Shown: positions 25,639 through 34,819, numbered from the stretch's first letter. The stretch: DNA of 36,852 bases from Propionibacteriaceae bacterium (GCA_003158895.1 PMLO01000058.1:13013-49864); one strand, 5' to 3'. Numbers and translations are program-made. Notes: generated by a model not told the origin, from the letters alone.

Positions 25639-27431
25639 CGGGCAAATTCCTTCTTCTCGAGCGGCAGGTGCCGGTTGACACGTGCGGCGAACTCTTCCGG
25701 AAGCTCTGGCGACATCCGGTGCAACGGGTTGGACTCCATGCCACCTGTCGGCGTGACCCGTGACGCGATCTTCGGGAAGTACGTCTGTTCCGGGTCGACG
25801 GGGACGACGAAGAAGGCTGGCCCGTCCGATGCGAAGAGGTCCTCGAAACCCTCCGTCTGGAGGCCCTCTGCGCCCAGCGTCAGCACAGGCACACCATAGG
25901 CGCGGGCGAACAGCTCCCAGTTCGGGAAGCCCAGCCCGGTACTCGTATCGCAGCCAAGGTAGGCGCCGTCGAAGTAGCCGCGCTGCGTCATGCGGATCGA
26001 GGCGTAGCCCTCGTTGCTGAACAGGAAGATCTTGATCGGCAACCCGTTCACTGCCACCGTCGCGAGCTCCTGGCAGTTCTGCATGAAGCCACCGTCGCCC
26101 TCGATGAGCACCGTGCGCCGACCAGGACTCGCCAGCGCCGCCCCGATCGCGCCGGACAGGCCATAGCCCATGCTCGCGAGGCCGTGGTCCGTGATCATCG
26201 TCTGCCCCGCCTTCAGGTCGAAGGCCTGCATCGTCACCGTGAAGGCACCGCCGCTGCTGCACGGGACGATGACATCGTCTGCCGTGCACTCGTCGGACAG
26301 CCGGCTGACGAATCGGTATGGGTCCACGAATCCCGGGCCGGTGACGTTGACGTCCTCCACCGTGGGCAGCAGCTCCCGGATCTCACGGCACTCGGCGAGC
26401 CAGCCGGCCCAGCCTGGCAGGTCTTCGCTCAGGACAGCTGTCAGGGCCTCGTCGGCGTCGGCGAGCCAGGGCTCATCGACCTTGGGGTGACCCTTCGCGA
26501 GCTCAGCAGGGTCGAGGTCGACCTGGACCACGTGGGCGAGTGGCGCGAACTCCTGCCAGTTGAACCCGGTCTGCTGCAGGCCCAACCGCGTTCCGAGTGC
26601 CAGCACCAGGTCACTCTGCTGAATGAGGACGTTGGCTCCTCGCTGGCCCCAGGTGTTCGGCCTTCCGGCAAACACCGGGTCGTCCGACCCGATCCTGTCG
26701 GCACCGTTCCAGGTCGTCATGACGGGCAACGAGAGCTCGCGCAGACGCCCAAGAGCGGCCGCCGCCGCCGCACGGCCTACGCCGCCGCCGAGCAGGACCA
26801 CGGGCCGTTCGGCTCGGCGGAGCGCCGCGACGACGCGATCTGTCACAGCGTTGTCGAGAGCCGGCGTGCCTGCGGCCGATTCCTCGTCATCCTCCAGCTC
26901 GCTGGGGTCGACGGGGGCGCCTTGCGCGTCGAGGCACATCTCGATGAAGACCGGACCGCGGCGCCCTGACTCACCCTCGCGCACCACCTTCGAGAACACG
27001 CCGCGCCCCACCGGAGCCTCGATCCGCAGCGTGGCACTGCAGACCGGGGCGGTCAGGGCCATGCCATTGACCTCCTGGATGCCGCGCTGACGCAGCGGAC
27101 CCCGCGCGAGGTCGGTGGACTTCACCTGTCCGCCGATCACCAGCAGCTCTCTGGACTCAAGATACGCGCCAGCCATCGCGGTGAGGATGTTCGTCAGCCC
27201 CGGGCCCGCCGTGACAAGGGCGAACGCTCGCCGCGCCACGCCGGTCGCCCGTGCCTGCTCGTTGAAGTACTCGACGGCGATGCCTGCGGCGACCTCGTGG
27301 ACCACCGGGGTGCACGACATCGTCTTGCGTGCGCCGTCGAGCAGGTGCATCGAGTTGCCACCGGCCACGAAGAAGCAGTGCGTGTACCCCAGGTCCTCGA
27401 GCCACGTCATGACGACGTCGGAGTACTTCAT
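25635..27431 (-). CDS. Thiamine-diphosphate enzyme, acetolactate-synthase-like (YerE-type candidate)
   Basis: A 598-aa enzyme with the three-domain ALS/PDC layout: Pyr domain, central domain, PP domain. The catalytic glutamate is Glu46 ([14 protein letters not shown]). FAD-type central-domain sequence is [17 protein letters not shown]. The ThDP-Mg motif is [33 protein letters not shown]. In CDP-sugar loci the homologous class YerE uses pyruvate to add an acetaldehyde unit to CDP-4-keto-3,6-dideoxyglucose, giving CDP-yersiniose-type branched sugars. The presence of RfbF/G/H makes that the leading hypothesis. It overlaps its neighbours on both sides by ATGA; GGGGAG stands 5-6 nt before the ATG. 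Confidence 0.82.
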   Translation of the reverse strand: MKYSDVVMTWLEDLGYTHCFFVAGGNSMHLLDGARKTMSCTPVVHEVAAGIAVEYFNEQARATGVARRAFALVTAGPGLTNILTAMAGAYLESRELLVIGGQVKSTDLARGPLRQRGIQEVNGMALTAPVCSATLRIEAPVGRGVFSKVVREGESGRRGPVFIEMCLDAQGAPVDPSELEDDEESAAGTPALDNAVTDRVVAALRRAERPVVLLGGGVGRAAAAAALGRLRELSLPVMTTWNGADRIGSDDPVFAGRPNTWGQRGANVLIQQSDLVLALGTRLGLQQTGFNWQEFAPLAHVVQVDLDPAELAKGHPKVDEPWLADADEALTAVLSEDLPGWAGWLAECREIRELLPTVEDVNVTGPGFVDPYRFVSRLSDECTADDVIVPCSSGGAFTVTMQAFDLKAGQTMITDHGLASMGYGLSGAIGAALASPGRRTVLIEGDGGFMQNCQELATVAVNGLPIKIFLFSNEGYASIRMTQRGYFDGAYLGCDTSTGLGFPNWELFARAYGVPVLTLGAEGLQTEGFEDLFASDGPAFFVVPVDPEQTYFPKIASRVTPTGGMESNPLHRMSPELPEEFAARVNRHLPLEKKEFAR

Positions 27432-28495
27432 GCATGCTCCCCAAGTGCCGTGTCTATGGTCTGCCGCGTGACCGCGGCGATCACGTCCCAGTCCTTCGCG
27501 GTTGCGCCGGTCTCCACCTCGGCCACCCCACCATCTGGTGCAGGCAGAATCAGGCGGAAGGCGTCGGCCGAGTGCTTCTTGTCCGCGCGGAACGCCTGCT
27601 CGAACCGCTCCCAGTCGAATCCGAGCAGCGCCTCGTCGACGGTGCCGGCACCCGCGAGCAGCGAGCGACAGTGCTCACCGAGCGCGTTGACCAGAGGGCC
27701 CTTGGCGCTGAGGGGGTGGTTGATCGCGCACAAGACTCCAAAAGCCACCGCAAGACCGTGGCTAAGTCGGTGATCGACGGCGCTCTCGACGGCGTGGCCG
27801 AAGGTGTGGCCGAAGTTGAGCAGCCGCCGCTCGAGCTGGTCGTGCTCGTCGACCTCGACGAACCATCGCTTGCAGAGAAGGACGTGCTCGATGAGTGCAG
27901 CAGGGTCCTCGGCGAACCGCGCATGGAGCCACAGGTACTCGTTGAACGCCTCGGGGCCACGGCAGTAGGCGATCTTGACGGCTTCGCTCAGCCCGGCCGC
28001 TATCGCCGAGCCGGACAGCGACGCAAGGAAGACCGGGTCGATGATGACGGACTCGGGCGGGTAGATGCCGCCGACCAGGTTCTTGACTTCGCCCACGTTG
28101 ATCGAGCTCTTGCCGCCGATGCACGAGTCAGCCATCGCCATCAGCGTCGTCGGGACGTAGCTCCACGCCAGACCGCGCATGTAGACGTCAGAGACGAACG
28201 TCGCGACGTCCTGGACGACACCGCCACCGACAGCGAGGACACGATCGCCGCGCCGGACGCCGGCCTGACGCAGCTCCAAGATCAGACGCTCGCAGCCCGC
28301 AAGGGTCTTCGTGTGCTCCGACGCCTCGACAACCAGGACCGGCGCATCGCGCTGCGGCACCATGGCGCGCACGGCGCTGTCGACGATGACGACGTCACGG
28401 GTGCCGGCGACAGATCTCAGGAACCCGCCGGAGCCGATCCGGACGTCATAGCTACCGACCGAGGTCGTAACGTTGAACTCAGAGTGTGCGACCAA
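27428..28495 (-). CDS. 3-dehydroquinate-synthase-like sugar-phosphate cyclase
   Basis: A 355-aa member of the DHQS superfamily, which carries out NAD-dependent oxidation, elimination and aldol cyclisation of phosphorylated ketoses. GGGVVQDVATFVSDVYMRG and VPTTLMAMADSCIGGKSSIN bind NAD and substrate. Zinc ligands are seen in LSEAVKIAY (Glu) and NFGHTFGHAVES (two His). GGKSSINVGEVKNLVG departs from the GGKTGVNHPLGKNLIG of housekeeping AroB, so a secondary-metabolic cyclase (2-deoxy-scyllo-inosose or 2-epi-5-epi-valiolone synthase group, or a new type) is likelier. I use TTG 28495, the only sensible in-frame start, with GGGG 7 nt upstream and a 17-bp overlap with the SDR gene. The tracked start at 28627 lies inside the SDR gene. 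Confidence 0.8.
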   Translation of the reverse strand: MVAHSEFNVTTSVGSYDVRIGSGGFLRSVAGTRDVVIVDSAVRAMVPQRDAPVLVVEASEHTKTLAGCERLILELRQAGVRRGDRVLAVGGGVVQDVATFVSDVYMRGLAWSYVPTTLMAMADSCIGGKSSINVGEVKNLVGGIYPPESVIIDPVFLASLSGSAIAAGLSEAVKIAYCRGPEAFNEYLWLHARFAEDPAALIEHVLLCKRWFVEVDEHDQLERRLLNFGHTFGHAVESAVDHRLSHGLAVAFGVLCAINHPLSAKGPLVNALGEHCRSLLAGAGTVDEALLGFDWERFEQAFRADKKHSADAFRLILPAPDGGVAEVETGATAKDWDVIAAVTRQTIDTALGEHA

Positions 28496-29222
28496 CAGAG
28501 AACCCCAGATCGACGGTGATTGACTGGCCGGTGATGGCGGTGTTCCGGCTCGATGCAAGATATCCAACCACGTTCGCGACGTCGTCGGGGCCCACGATTC
28601 TTCCGGCGGGAGTGGCCGACTCGACACGCTCGATCTGCTCGGCCGAGAGCATCGACCGTGTCATCGGGGTGTCCACCACGCCTGGCAGTACGGCGTTGAC
28701 GAGGATCCCTAAGGACGCGAGGTCCATCGCCGCGGCCCGGACAAGACCGCCGACGGCCGCCTTCGAGATGGTGTACGAGTACTTGTCCGGGCGAGCAAGG
28801 TCTTGCCAGATCGAGCTGAGCACCACGACTCTTGCCCCGGGGGCGAGGCGTCCTGCGGCAAGAAGATCGCGAAGACCACGGGCGATGACTGTCACGTTGA
28901 CGTGGAGCAGCCGGTCGAGGTCGTCGTCGTTGAACGTCGCGGCGCTGTCGTTCACGTTGATGCCATGGGCCCAGACCACAGCATCGAGCATGGGGAGCAC
29001 GGCCGTGTCGATCTCGTCGGCGAAGACGACCGCATTGGGCGCTTCCTGCCTGACGCTGCGCGAGGATCGAAGCACGGTGAAGCCGTCGATGACCAGCTGT
29101 GACGAGACAGCGGATCCGAGTGCCCCAAAGCCTCCGATCACGAGCGCTGTCTGCGTGCGCTGGCGCATGCCGACCGGTATGCGGTCACTGCTCGGCGCGC
29201 CGTCGATGCGCTGCATCGTCAC
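28479..29222 (-). CDS. Classical SDR oxidoreductase
   Basis: A 247-aa NAD(P)-dependent short-chain dehydrogenase. VIGGFGALGSAV is the TGxxxGxG-like cofactor site. VVVLSSIWQD contains the catalytic serine and KYSYTISKAAVGGL the YxxxK. NAVLPGVVDTPMT and ITGQSITVDLGF complete the FabG-like pattern. It follows gtrA with a GTGA overlap and precedes the DHQS-like gene with a 17-bp overlap. This suggests it acts on the cyclised or branched product, for example reducing a ring ketone. The substrate is unknown. An alternative start at MRQRTQTALVIGG would remove a ~18-residue leader. Confidence 0.82.
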   Translation of the reverse strand: MTMQRIDGAPSSDRIPVGMRQRTQTALVIGGFGALGSAVSSQLVIDGFTVLRSSRSVRQEAPNAVVFADEIDTAVLPMLDAVVWAHGINVNDSAATFNDDDLDRLLHVNVTVIARGLRDLLAAGRLAPGARVVVLSSIWQDLARPDKYSYTISKAAVGGLVRAAAMDLASLGILVNAVLPGVVDTPMTRSMLSAEQIERVESATPAGRIVGPDDVANVVGYLASSRNTAITGQSITVDLGFSVGRTL

Positions 29223-29719
29223 GCCTGATCACGTAAGGGGAGGGCGTCGAGGCTCGGGGCCGGACGCTTGAAAGTGAACATCTTGTGCGCGACATACGTC
29301 CCGAACGCCTGAAGTGCCATCACGATGGCCTGTGCCGGCAGGACCTGCATGTGCAGAAGCTCGACCAGGACAGGTAGGAGCGCAAGGTTCACGCCGAGCG
29401 ACACCAGGTAGACAGACCAGAACCGAGCGAGGTCCCGCCACCAGTGCCCGCGGACCCGGAACACGAGCCAACGTTGCAGGACGTACGCCTCGAGAACGCC
29501 GATCACGTGAGAGATGACGAGCACTACAAGGTAGTGGACGACGTGTCCGAGAGTCGCCTGGAGCCCAGCGAAGACAGCGAAGCTGAACGCGGTGTTGACT
29601 ACCCCGACGAGGCCGAAGTGAACCAGCTCCTTGACCGGAAGGGCCCGAACACGGACGGTGAGTCCCCCCTCGGACGGTTGGAGCGTCATGTCGACTGGCC
29701 GCGCAATCTCAGAGTTCAC
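29219..29719 (-). CDS. GtrA-like lipid-linked sugar flippase
   Basis: A 166-aa integral membrane protein with four hydrophobic helices (ELVHFGLVGVVNTAFSFAVFAGL; YLVVLVISHVIGVLEAYVLQRWLVF; FWSVYLVSLGVNLALLPVLVELL; AQAIVMALQAFGTYVAHKMFTF). The spacing and the helix 2/4 endings ('RWLVF', 'KMFTF') are typical of GtrA. These proteins are thought to flip polyprenyl-phosphate-linked monosaccharides across the membrane. It overlaps the GtrB-like transferase gene by GTGA, the usual pairing. Confidence 0.85.
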   Translation of the reverse strand: MNSEIARPVDMTLQPSEGGLTVRVRALPVKELVHFGLVGVVNTAFSFAVFAGLQATLGHVVHYLVVLVISHVIGVLEAYVLQRWLVFRVRGHWWRDLARFWSVYLVSLGVNLALLPVLVELLHMQVLPAQAIVMALQAFGTYVAHKMFTFKRPAPSLDALPLRDQA

Positions 29720-30699
29720 AGACCGACCCGGTGTCGCACGATGTAGTTCGGCCGCTGCTTGACCTCTTCATAGATCAACCCGACGTACTCGCTGACGATG
29801 CCGATCATCGTGAAGAGGATGCCGAACAGCAGGAGGATGAAACCTATCAGCGTGCCGAACCCGTTGAACGGGACACCGGCGACGACGAATCGCACCGACA
29901 GAACCACGAGAAGAAGCAACGAGAGGAACGACACGCCGATCCCGGTGACCGTAATCATCCGTAACGGGACGTACGAGTGCGCGAAGATGCCCTTGAATGC
30001 GAGGTCGAGGACTTTGAGGGAATGGGCCTTCGACTCACCACCGAATCGTGGAGGGCGCTCATGCGCCACTCCGATCGACCGATACCCGACCCAGGCGAAC
30101 AGACCACGGATGAATCGATTGCGCTCCTGCATTCCGTTGACGGTCCGATAGACCTCGCGGTCCACCAGGCGGAAGTCGCTGGCATTGCGCGGGATCGCCC
30201 CGTCGGTGAGCTTGCCGGCAAGCCAGTAGAACGCCTTGCTGTTGAACGTCCGCAGCGGGCCCGTGCCTTGGCGTTCGCTCACCACCATGTAGACGTTTTC
30301 GTACCCATCCTCCCACTTGCGCAGGAATGTGGGGATGAGCTCCGGGGGGTCCTGCAGGTCGGCGGTCATCACGACCGCCGCGTCACCCGTCGCGTGTGCG
30401 AGCCCCGCCGTCAGCCCGCCATCCATGCGGAAGTTGCGTGCGAGCTGCAGGATCTTGAACCGGCTGTCGTCCTCGTTGATGCGTCGGAGCTTGGCCCAGG
30501 TGTCGTCAGTCGAGCCATTCTCGACAACGATGATCTCGAAGTCGTACTGAAGCTCGCCGGCCATCACGCCTTGAAGCCGACGAGCAAGCTCATCGACGCA
30601 GTCCGACTCGTTGTACGCCGGTATCACGACAGAGATCAGCTTGCGCGACACGAGGGCTTCATCCGCCTCGACCTGCGCCGCCACCTCGCCCACTGTCAC
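29716..30699 (-). CDS. GtrB/DPM1-like polyprenyl-phosphate glycosyltransferase (GT2)
   Basis: A 327-aa protein with a GT-A domain (SVVIPAYNESDCVDELARRL; VVENGSTDDTW; MTADLQDPPELIP with the DxxD metal site). Two C-terminal membrane helices follow (VTGIGVSFLSLLLLVVLSVRFVV and IGFILLLFGILFTMIGIVSEYVGLIYEEVKQRPNYIV), the GtrB/ArnC/DPM1 pattern. It should load a sugar from a nucleotide donor onto undecaprenyl or decaprenyl phosphate for GtrA to flip. GTG 30699 overlaps the rfbF stop (GTGA), so I prefer it to the tracked start at 30735. The donor may be the CDP-sugar made by this cluster, though family members usually use UDP- or GDP-sugars. Confidence 0.87.
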   Translation of the reverse strand: MTVGEVAAQVEADEALVSRKLISVVIPAYNESDCVDELARRLQGVMAGELQYDFEIIVVENGSTDDTWAKLRRINEDDSRFKILQLARNFRMDGGLTAGLAHATGDAAVVMTADLQDPPELIPTFLRKWEDGYENVYMVVSERQGTGPLRTFNSKAFYWLAGKLTDGAIPRNASDFRLVDREVYRTVNGMQERNRFIRGLFAWVGYRSIGVAHERPPRFGGESKAHSLKVLDLAFKGIFAHSYVPLRMITVTGIGVSFLSLLLLVVLSVRFVVAGVPFNGFGTLIGFILLLFGILFTMIGIVSEYVGLIYEEVKQRPNYIVRHRVGL

Positions 30700-31475
30700 G
30701 GCCACACTTTCCACGGAGCGTTGCCACCGTCCCACATCTCATTCAGCAAGACGGACTCGCGATAGGTGTCCATCGGTTGCCAGAAGCCGTCGTGTCGATA
30801 CGCGGCGAGCTGGCCCTCGGCGGCGAGCCGTGCGAGGGGTTCGTGCTCGAGCATGACGTCGTCGCTGTCCAGGAGGTAGTCAAAGATCGAAGGCTCGAAG
30901 ACGAAGAACCCGGCGCTCACCCAATCGTCCATCTGCGGCTTCTCGCGGAAGCGCGTCACGGCGGAGTCTCGGTTGACGTCCACAAGACCGAAACGTGACA
31001 ACGGGCGCACAGTCGTGATCGTCGCCTTGCGCCCCTGCGCCTCATGGAATCCCACCAACGCGCTCACGTCGATGTCCGCCAAACCATCGCCGTAGGTCAC
31101 GATGAACCGCTCGTCCTGCACGTAGCGTTGAATTCTCTCCACACGTCCACCGGTCAGCGTGTTGGCGCCGGTATCTGCGACTGTGACCTTCCAGTCGCTC
31201 TCGAGGTGGTCATCGTGGAAGATGATCTCACTGGACTTTCCGAGCGTGATCGTGAAGTCGTTGTTGTGCGCCGCGTAGTTGAGAAAATACTCTTTGATCT
31301 GCTCGCCCTTGTATCCGACGCAGATGACAAACTCCGTGACACCCTGCGTCGCGAACGACTTCATGAGATGCCACAGGACTGGCTTTCCGCCGATCTCGAC
31401 CATCGGTTTGGGGCGGAACTCCGTCTCCTCCCGCATCCGGGTGCCAAGGCCCCCGGCGAGCAGCACTGCCTTCAT
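30696..31475 (-). CDS. rfbF: Glucose-1-phosphate cytidylyltransferase
   Basis: A 259-aa enzyme making CDP-glucose from CTP and glucose-1-phosphate, the entry step for RfbG and RfbH. The nucleotide loop is LAGGLGTRMREETEFRPKPMVEIGGKP. DFTITLGKSSEI, VTYGDGLADID, GFFVFEPSIFDYL and the end PWKVW are RfbF signatures. ATG 31475 begins the family-typical MKAVLLAGGLGTRM; the tracked start 33 bp upstream is unlikely. It is the first gene of the minus operon, preceded by a clear -10. Thus rfbF lies on the opposite arm from rfbG and rfbH, 8.5 kb away. Confidence 0.95.
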   Translation of the reverse strand: MKAVLLAGGLGTRMREETEFRPKPMVEIGGKPVLWHLMKSFATQGVTEFVICVGYKGEQIKEYFLNYAAHNNDFTITLGKSSEIIFHDDHLESDWKVTVADTGANTLTGGRVERIQRYVQDERFIVTYGDGLADIDVSALVGFHEAQGRKATITTVRPLSRFGLVDVNRDSAVTRFREKPQMDDWVSAGFFVFEPSIFDYLLDSDDVMLEHEPLARLAAEGQLAAYRHDGFWQPMDTYRESVLLNEMWDGGNAPWKVWP

Positions 31476-31769
31476 CGCGGCTGTACACCTCTCGTCATCG
31501 AGCAGCATGTTCCGCCCGGATCAAACCAGGGGAAGTATACCCGTCTGAGCCCGCAGACGCTTGCAGGCATGCGCGCATCTCACGGTCCGATCTGCGTGTC
31601 GACCAGCGTGGCGGCGGCCGTCGTTCACCACACCGCATCGGCCGATGTCTACCCGCCCGAGGGCTTACCCGCGATCATCCGAGGCTTCTGCACCACGCGG
31701 GTCGAGACTGAACCTCGATCCACCGGTGAGGGTGGTCTTCTCGGCGGGTCGTGACACGAAAGATCGAGG
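31476..31769. other. Intergenic between rfbF promoter and IS630 remnant
   Basis: Apart from the rfbF promoter, this stretch holds a perfect 10-bp inverted repeat, AACCTCGATC (31711-31720) and GATCGAGGTT (31762-31771). It flanks ~41 bp beside the transposase remnant and may be an old element end. No gene is recognised. Confidence 0.35.
31534..31559 (-). promoter_or_regulatory. Promoter -10 with adjacent inverted repeat ahead of the rfbF operon
   Basis: On the minus strand GGTATACT gives a strong -10 (TATACT, 31534-31539), ~60 nt upstream of the rfbF ATG. Immediately upstream CGTCTG-CGGGCT-CAGACG is a perfect 6-bp inverted repeat (31542-31559) lying between -10 and the -35 zone. No good -35 is present, suggesting an activator or repressor site. 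Confidence 0.45.
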
Positions 31770-31925
31770 TTAGTGGACGTGGATCCGCGGGTTCGCGGCG
31801 AGCCACTCCTTCACGGCTGGGTGCATGTGGGCGGCGTAGTTGTCCATCACCAGGTGCAGATCGACGCCCGGGTAGGCGCGGGCGACCTGACGGCAGAACA
31901 CGAGGAACTCTTGGTGGCGGTGCCG
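31770..31925 (-). pseudogene. IS630-family transposase fragment
   Basis: About 50 residues (RHRHQEFLVFCRQVARAYPGVDLHLVMDNYAAH, then PAVKEWLAANPRIHVH) match the middle of an IS630 DDE domain, including the second catalytic Asp in VMDNYAAH. The frame is joined to unrelated sequence upstream and stops before the part with the third acidic residue. It is a decayed fragment and evidence of past insertion at this flank. Confidence 0.7.
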
Positions 31926-32282
31926 CGGGGGTCGCACCACGAGGCCCGCCGCAAGAGTTGAACTTTCCGGTTCGTGACATTCGAGACGCCGACGCAGGGC
32001 TCCGGGGCCGGTTTGGTCGGCGGCAGAGTGTGGGCATCGGTGGGCCATCTGGGCTCTGATCGCCTGACCGCGTTTGGTCTCTACATTCCACAGGCGGGAA
32101 TGGAAGAGTCCTGCTGACAGAATCCGGTGGCGTCGTCTGGCGTGGCCGTTGTTGCGTTCTGCGGGACAGGACGACGACGCGCAGACACGCTGTGCTAGGC
32201 CCTGCCCCTCGCGCATTCATCCGTGGCTTCCGGGTCGAATTGCCTGAGCGTGCAGCACCATGAGAAAGAACGTCGCTGCCGG
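31926..32282. other. Region without recognisable gene
   Basis: Several short ORFs overlap here on both strands, none with a ribosome site or familiar sequence. The composition and position next to the IS630 fragment suggest degraded mobile-element DNA. Confidence 0.35.
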
Positions 32283-34562
32283 TCACCCGGCCTGGGTGAC
32301 AGAGAGATCCACGACCTGCTGGCGAAGGTCGCGGGTCTCACCGGCACCCGTCGTCGGTGCCGAATTCGTCCAGAGGACGAGTGACGTTGCTCCGCTCGGA
32401 ATTGTCACGCGCTGCAGAATCTCCGCATGGTGGTCGGTGACGTGCAATTGCCGCACGTCGGCACCAATGGTGAGTGTGGCAGCCGCGTCCGGCGTGTGCA
32501 CGTTGATCGACCCCTGAATGAGGACCGTCACATCGTGGTTGGTTGGGTTGAACAAGGTCGCGCGCGCGCTCGCCTGAGCCCAGCGCCAGGTCTTTCCGTC
32601 GGCTGATTCGGTGTCGTAAAAGCCATCGCCAAACTCGAGACGCGCGGGTCGCAGAACCGAGTCAAGTGACGGGAGTTTCGCGCCGCTCTGTCGCAATGCG
32701 GCCGCATAGGGGCGGAGGTCGTATATTGCGATAGTCCCGTCCGGGCTGACGAGTGGTGTCTGGGCGCCGATGGTTGCGATGATTTCCGCCTCGACTGCCG
32801 CACCACCGTCTCCGTAGCCGAGTCGATTCACGTAGAGCGCGTCGAACCCGGCAACAATGAGCTTCGGTATCGCCGCGGTGATGCCCGCTTGCAGCGCTAG
32901 AGGCTGCCAGTAGCTCTCCTGGCCCTTGATCCCGCCGAAACTCCAGGCTAAGTCGGAGTGCACGTACCCCAGCAGAAGGGCGTTATACGGGATGGACCCG
33001 ACAGTCCCTCCCTCCGGGAAGGCGATGTACGGAAGCTGGAAGACAGCGGCCCCCGCCCCGAACACCTCTTGCGCGTGGTGGAAGTACGCCTGATCTGCGA
33101 TCCAGGTGGTCGTGATGACAGCCTCGTTTGGGGTGAGGGCCGGGCTGGTCTGGTCGTAGGTGGCAACCGCGAGAACGAGCAGTGACGCCGCGACCGCGGC
33201 AGCTGGTCGGCGGCTCCATCGCCACCGGACGCGTGCCCTGCGCAACGCCTCGCCAAGCCCGACCCCGAGACCTGCAAGTGCGAAGAACGCGACGTAGACC
33301 GAGATCCGGTCCCAGGCACGCAACTGGGAGAGGCCGAAGACCGCGAGGACGCCATTGAGCCCGGCAACTGTCCCGCAGAGCACGGCGGTCAGGGCGAAGA
33401 CAGCGAACATGCGTAGACGTCGGCCCGGGCTTGCGGAGTTGGCCACAGACGGCAGCAGCAGCGCCACGGTGATCAGGACGAGGCCTGCCACGCCGAGCAT
33501 TCCGAGTGACTCCGTGCGCTCGCCGCCAATCAAGGAGTCGTTGGTGACCGAGGTCAGGTTCGCTAGCCACGGCAGACGGTGGTACGAGGGGGGCAGCAAG
33601 AGGTTGACAATCTTCAGACTGAAGAACTCGCTTTGTGCGTACGAGCGACCAGTGATCGCATCGGCGGCGCTCGGAGTACCCCGGAAGAGGAGCGTCGGTA
33701 AGGCAGACACGGCGAGGCCGATGCCAACCACCACGCTCACGGTAGTGGCGGTCAGGAGTGGTCGCAGCGATTTTGTGGCGATCAAACGGAGGATGGCCGC
33801 TGCGAGAATGAGGACGAGTGCGAAGACGGCGTAGTACAGCCCTGTTCCCAGCAGCGCGATGGACGCCGCGACCGTGCACCACTCTCGCCAGGAGTAGCGA
33901 CGTGGTCGCTGCGCAAGATCGACGTCCCCGTTGTAGATCCAGAAAGCGACCAGACACGCGAGAGGGACGACGGAGTACTCGGAGAGAAGCAGGTGGGACT
34001 CGTTGCGCAAGAAGTGGTAGGGGAGGAGTGCGTAGGCAGCGCCGAGCGGCACACTGAAAATGCGTGACACACCTAGTCCGCGCAGGCAGAGGTACGCAAC
34101 CGCTGCGATGGCAGGGAAAGTCATGACGTAGAACACGTTGAGCGCCCCGGCAGGTGAGAGGAGGAGCGACAGCAGCTTCAGAGTGAGCAGGTGCCACGTG
34201 TCGCCGACGGCGGACGGCCAGGGAGAGAGGTCTTGGCCGAACGGCGCGCCGAGCAGAGGTGTGTGTGTCAGCCAGCCCGTGGACTGCATGTTGCGTAGGC
34301 TCATGAGGTTGAGCGCGATGTCGCCGCCGGTACCCATCAGGGGTATGTTCAGGTGTGCCGACCACAGCTGCATCGTGACGGCAGCAATGCCACCGGCAGC
34401 CACGGCGCTGGCGAGCGCCGCGAGTCCTTCGGTTCGCGCGGCGCGCCAACGCGCCGCGCGTACGGACGTCCGACCGGCCAAGGGTGCCGGTGGACCAGAG
34501 CGGTGGGTGGTGGTCGGCTGAACTGAGGGCTCAAGCTCGGGCCCCACTGCGTCGACACCCAT
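32283..34562 (-). CDS. Large polytopic membrane protein, GT-C/YfhO-like
   Basis: A ~759-aa protein with about twelve predicted membrane helices in its first ~470 residues and a ~280-residue outer domain. The layout and sequence (GTGGDIALNLMSLRNMQSTGWLTHTP; LGAPFGQDLSPWP; PYHFLRNESHLLLSEYS; LRAWDRISVYVAFFALAGLG) resemble GT-C/YfhO-like 'sugar translocase' proteins, which use polyprenyl-linked donors outside the membrane. An extracytoplasmic domain with FQLPYIAFPEGG and a beta-rich end follows. ATG 34562 has TGGAG 5 nt upstream and is preferred to ATG 34610. It is a candidate acceptor-side transferase for the GtrA/GtrB products, but it is separated from that operon by IS debris. Confidence 0.65.
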   Translation of the reverse strand: MGVDAVGPELEPSVQPTTTHRSGPPAPLAGRTSVRAARWRAARTEGLAALASAVAAGGIAAVTMQLWSAHLNIPLMGTGGDIALNLMSLRNMQSTGWLTHTPLLGAPFGQDLSPWPSAVGDTWHLLTLKLLSLLLSPAGALNVFYVMTFPAIAAVAYLCLRGLGVSRIFSVPLGAAYALLPYHFLRNESHLLLSEYSVVPLACLVAFWIYNGDVDLAQRPRRYSWREWCTVAASIALLGTGLYYAVFALVLILAAAILRLIATKSLRPLLTATTVSVVVGIGLAVSALPTLLFRGTPSAADAITGRSYAQSEFFSLKIVNLLLPPSYHRLPWLANLTSVTNDSLIGGERTESLGMLGVAGLVLITVALLLPSVANSASPGRRLRMFAVFALTAVLCGTVAGLNGVLAVFGLSQLRAWDRISVYVAFFALAGLGVGLGEALRRARVRWRWSRRPAAAVAASLLVLAVATYDQTSPALTPNEAVITTTWIADQAYFHHAQEVFGAGAAVFQLPYIAFPEGGTVGSIPYNALLLGYVHSDLAWSFGGIKGQESYWQPLALQAGITAAIPKLIVAGFDALYVNRLGYGDGGAAVEAEIIATIGAQTPLVSPDGTIAIYDLRPYAAALRQSGAKLPSLDSVLRPARLEFGDGFYDTESADGKTWRWAQASARATLFNPTNHDVTVLIQGSINVHTPDAAATLTIGADVRQLHVTDHHAEILQRVTIPSGATSLVLWTNSAPTTGAGETRDLRQQVVDLSVTQAG

Positions 34563-34819
34563 CTGGCTCCATCTTTTGACTTGCTTACTGTCCCGCGACG
34601 CGCTCAGCATACTCGGCCGGGAAGCCTAGTCCCTGGCCTTACGGACCAGGCCAGCGACCAGTGCCACCTCGTCCGGGCTCAACTTCGTCTCGAGCAACGA
34701 CTCGTCCAGCACCTCAGGTGCCCGGCCGAACGGCTCCTCATCACATGGCTCCACAACATCCAGTGTCTTGGTCGTCACGACCCTTCCTGCCCAACCGGGC
34801 GGTAGAGCCACTTACACCG
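34563..34819. other. Short region of uncertain content
   Basis: It contains the start region of the membrane-protein gene and a 61-codon minus-strand ORF (34626-34811, ending LSPDEVALVAGLVRKARD) that I do not recognise and that has no convincing start. It is probably remnant DNA. Confidence 0.3.

Noticed and set aside
27434-28519. 361-aa plus-strand ORF over the DHQS-like gene
   Set aside because: Antisense shadow with Arg/Asp-rich low-information sequence.
31675-32286. 203-aa minus-strand ORF near the IS630 fragment
   Set aside because: Pro/Arg-rich shadow in a different frame from the transposase fragment; no domain.
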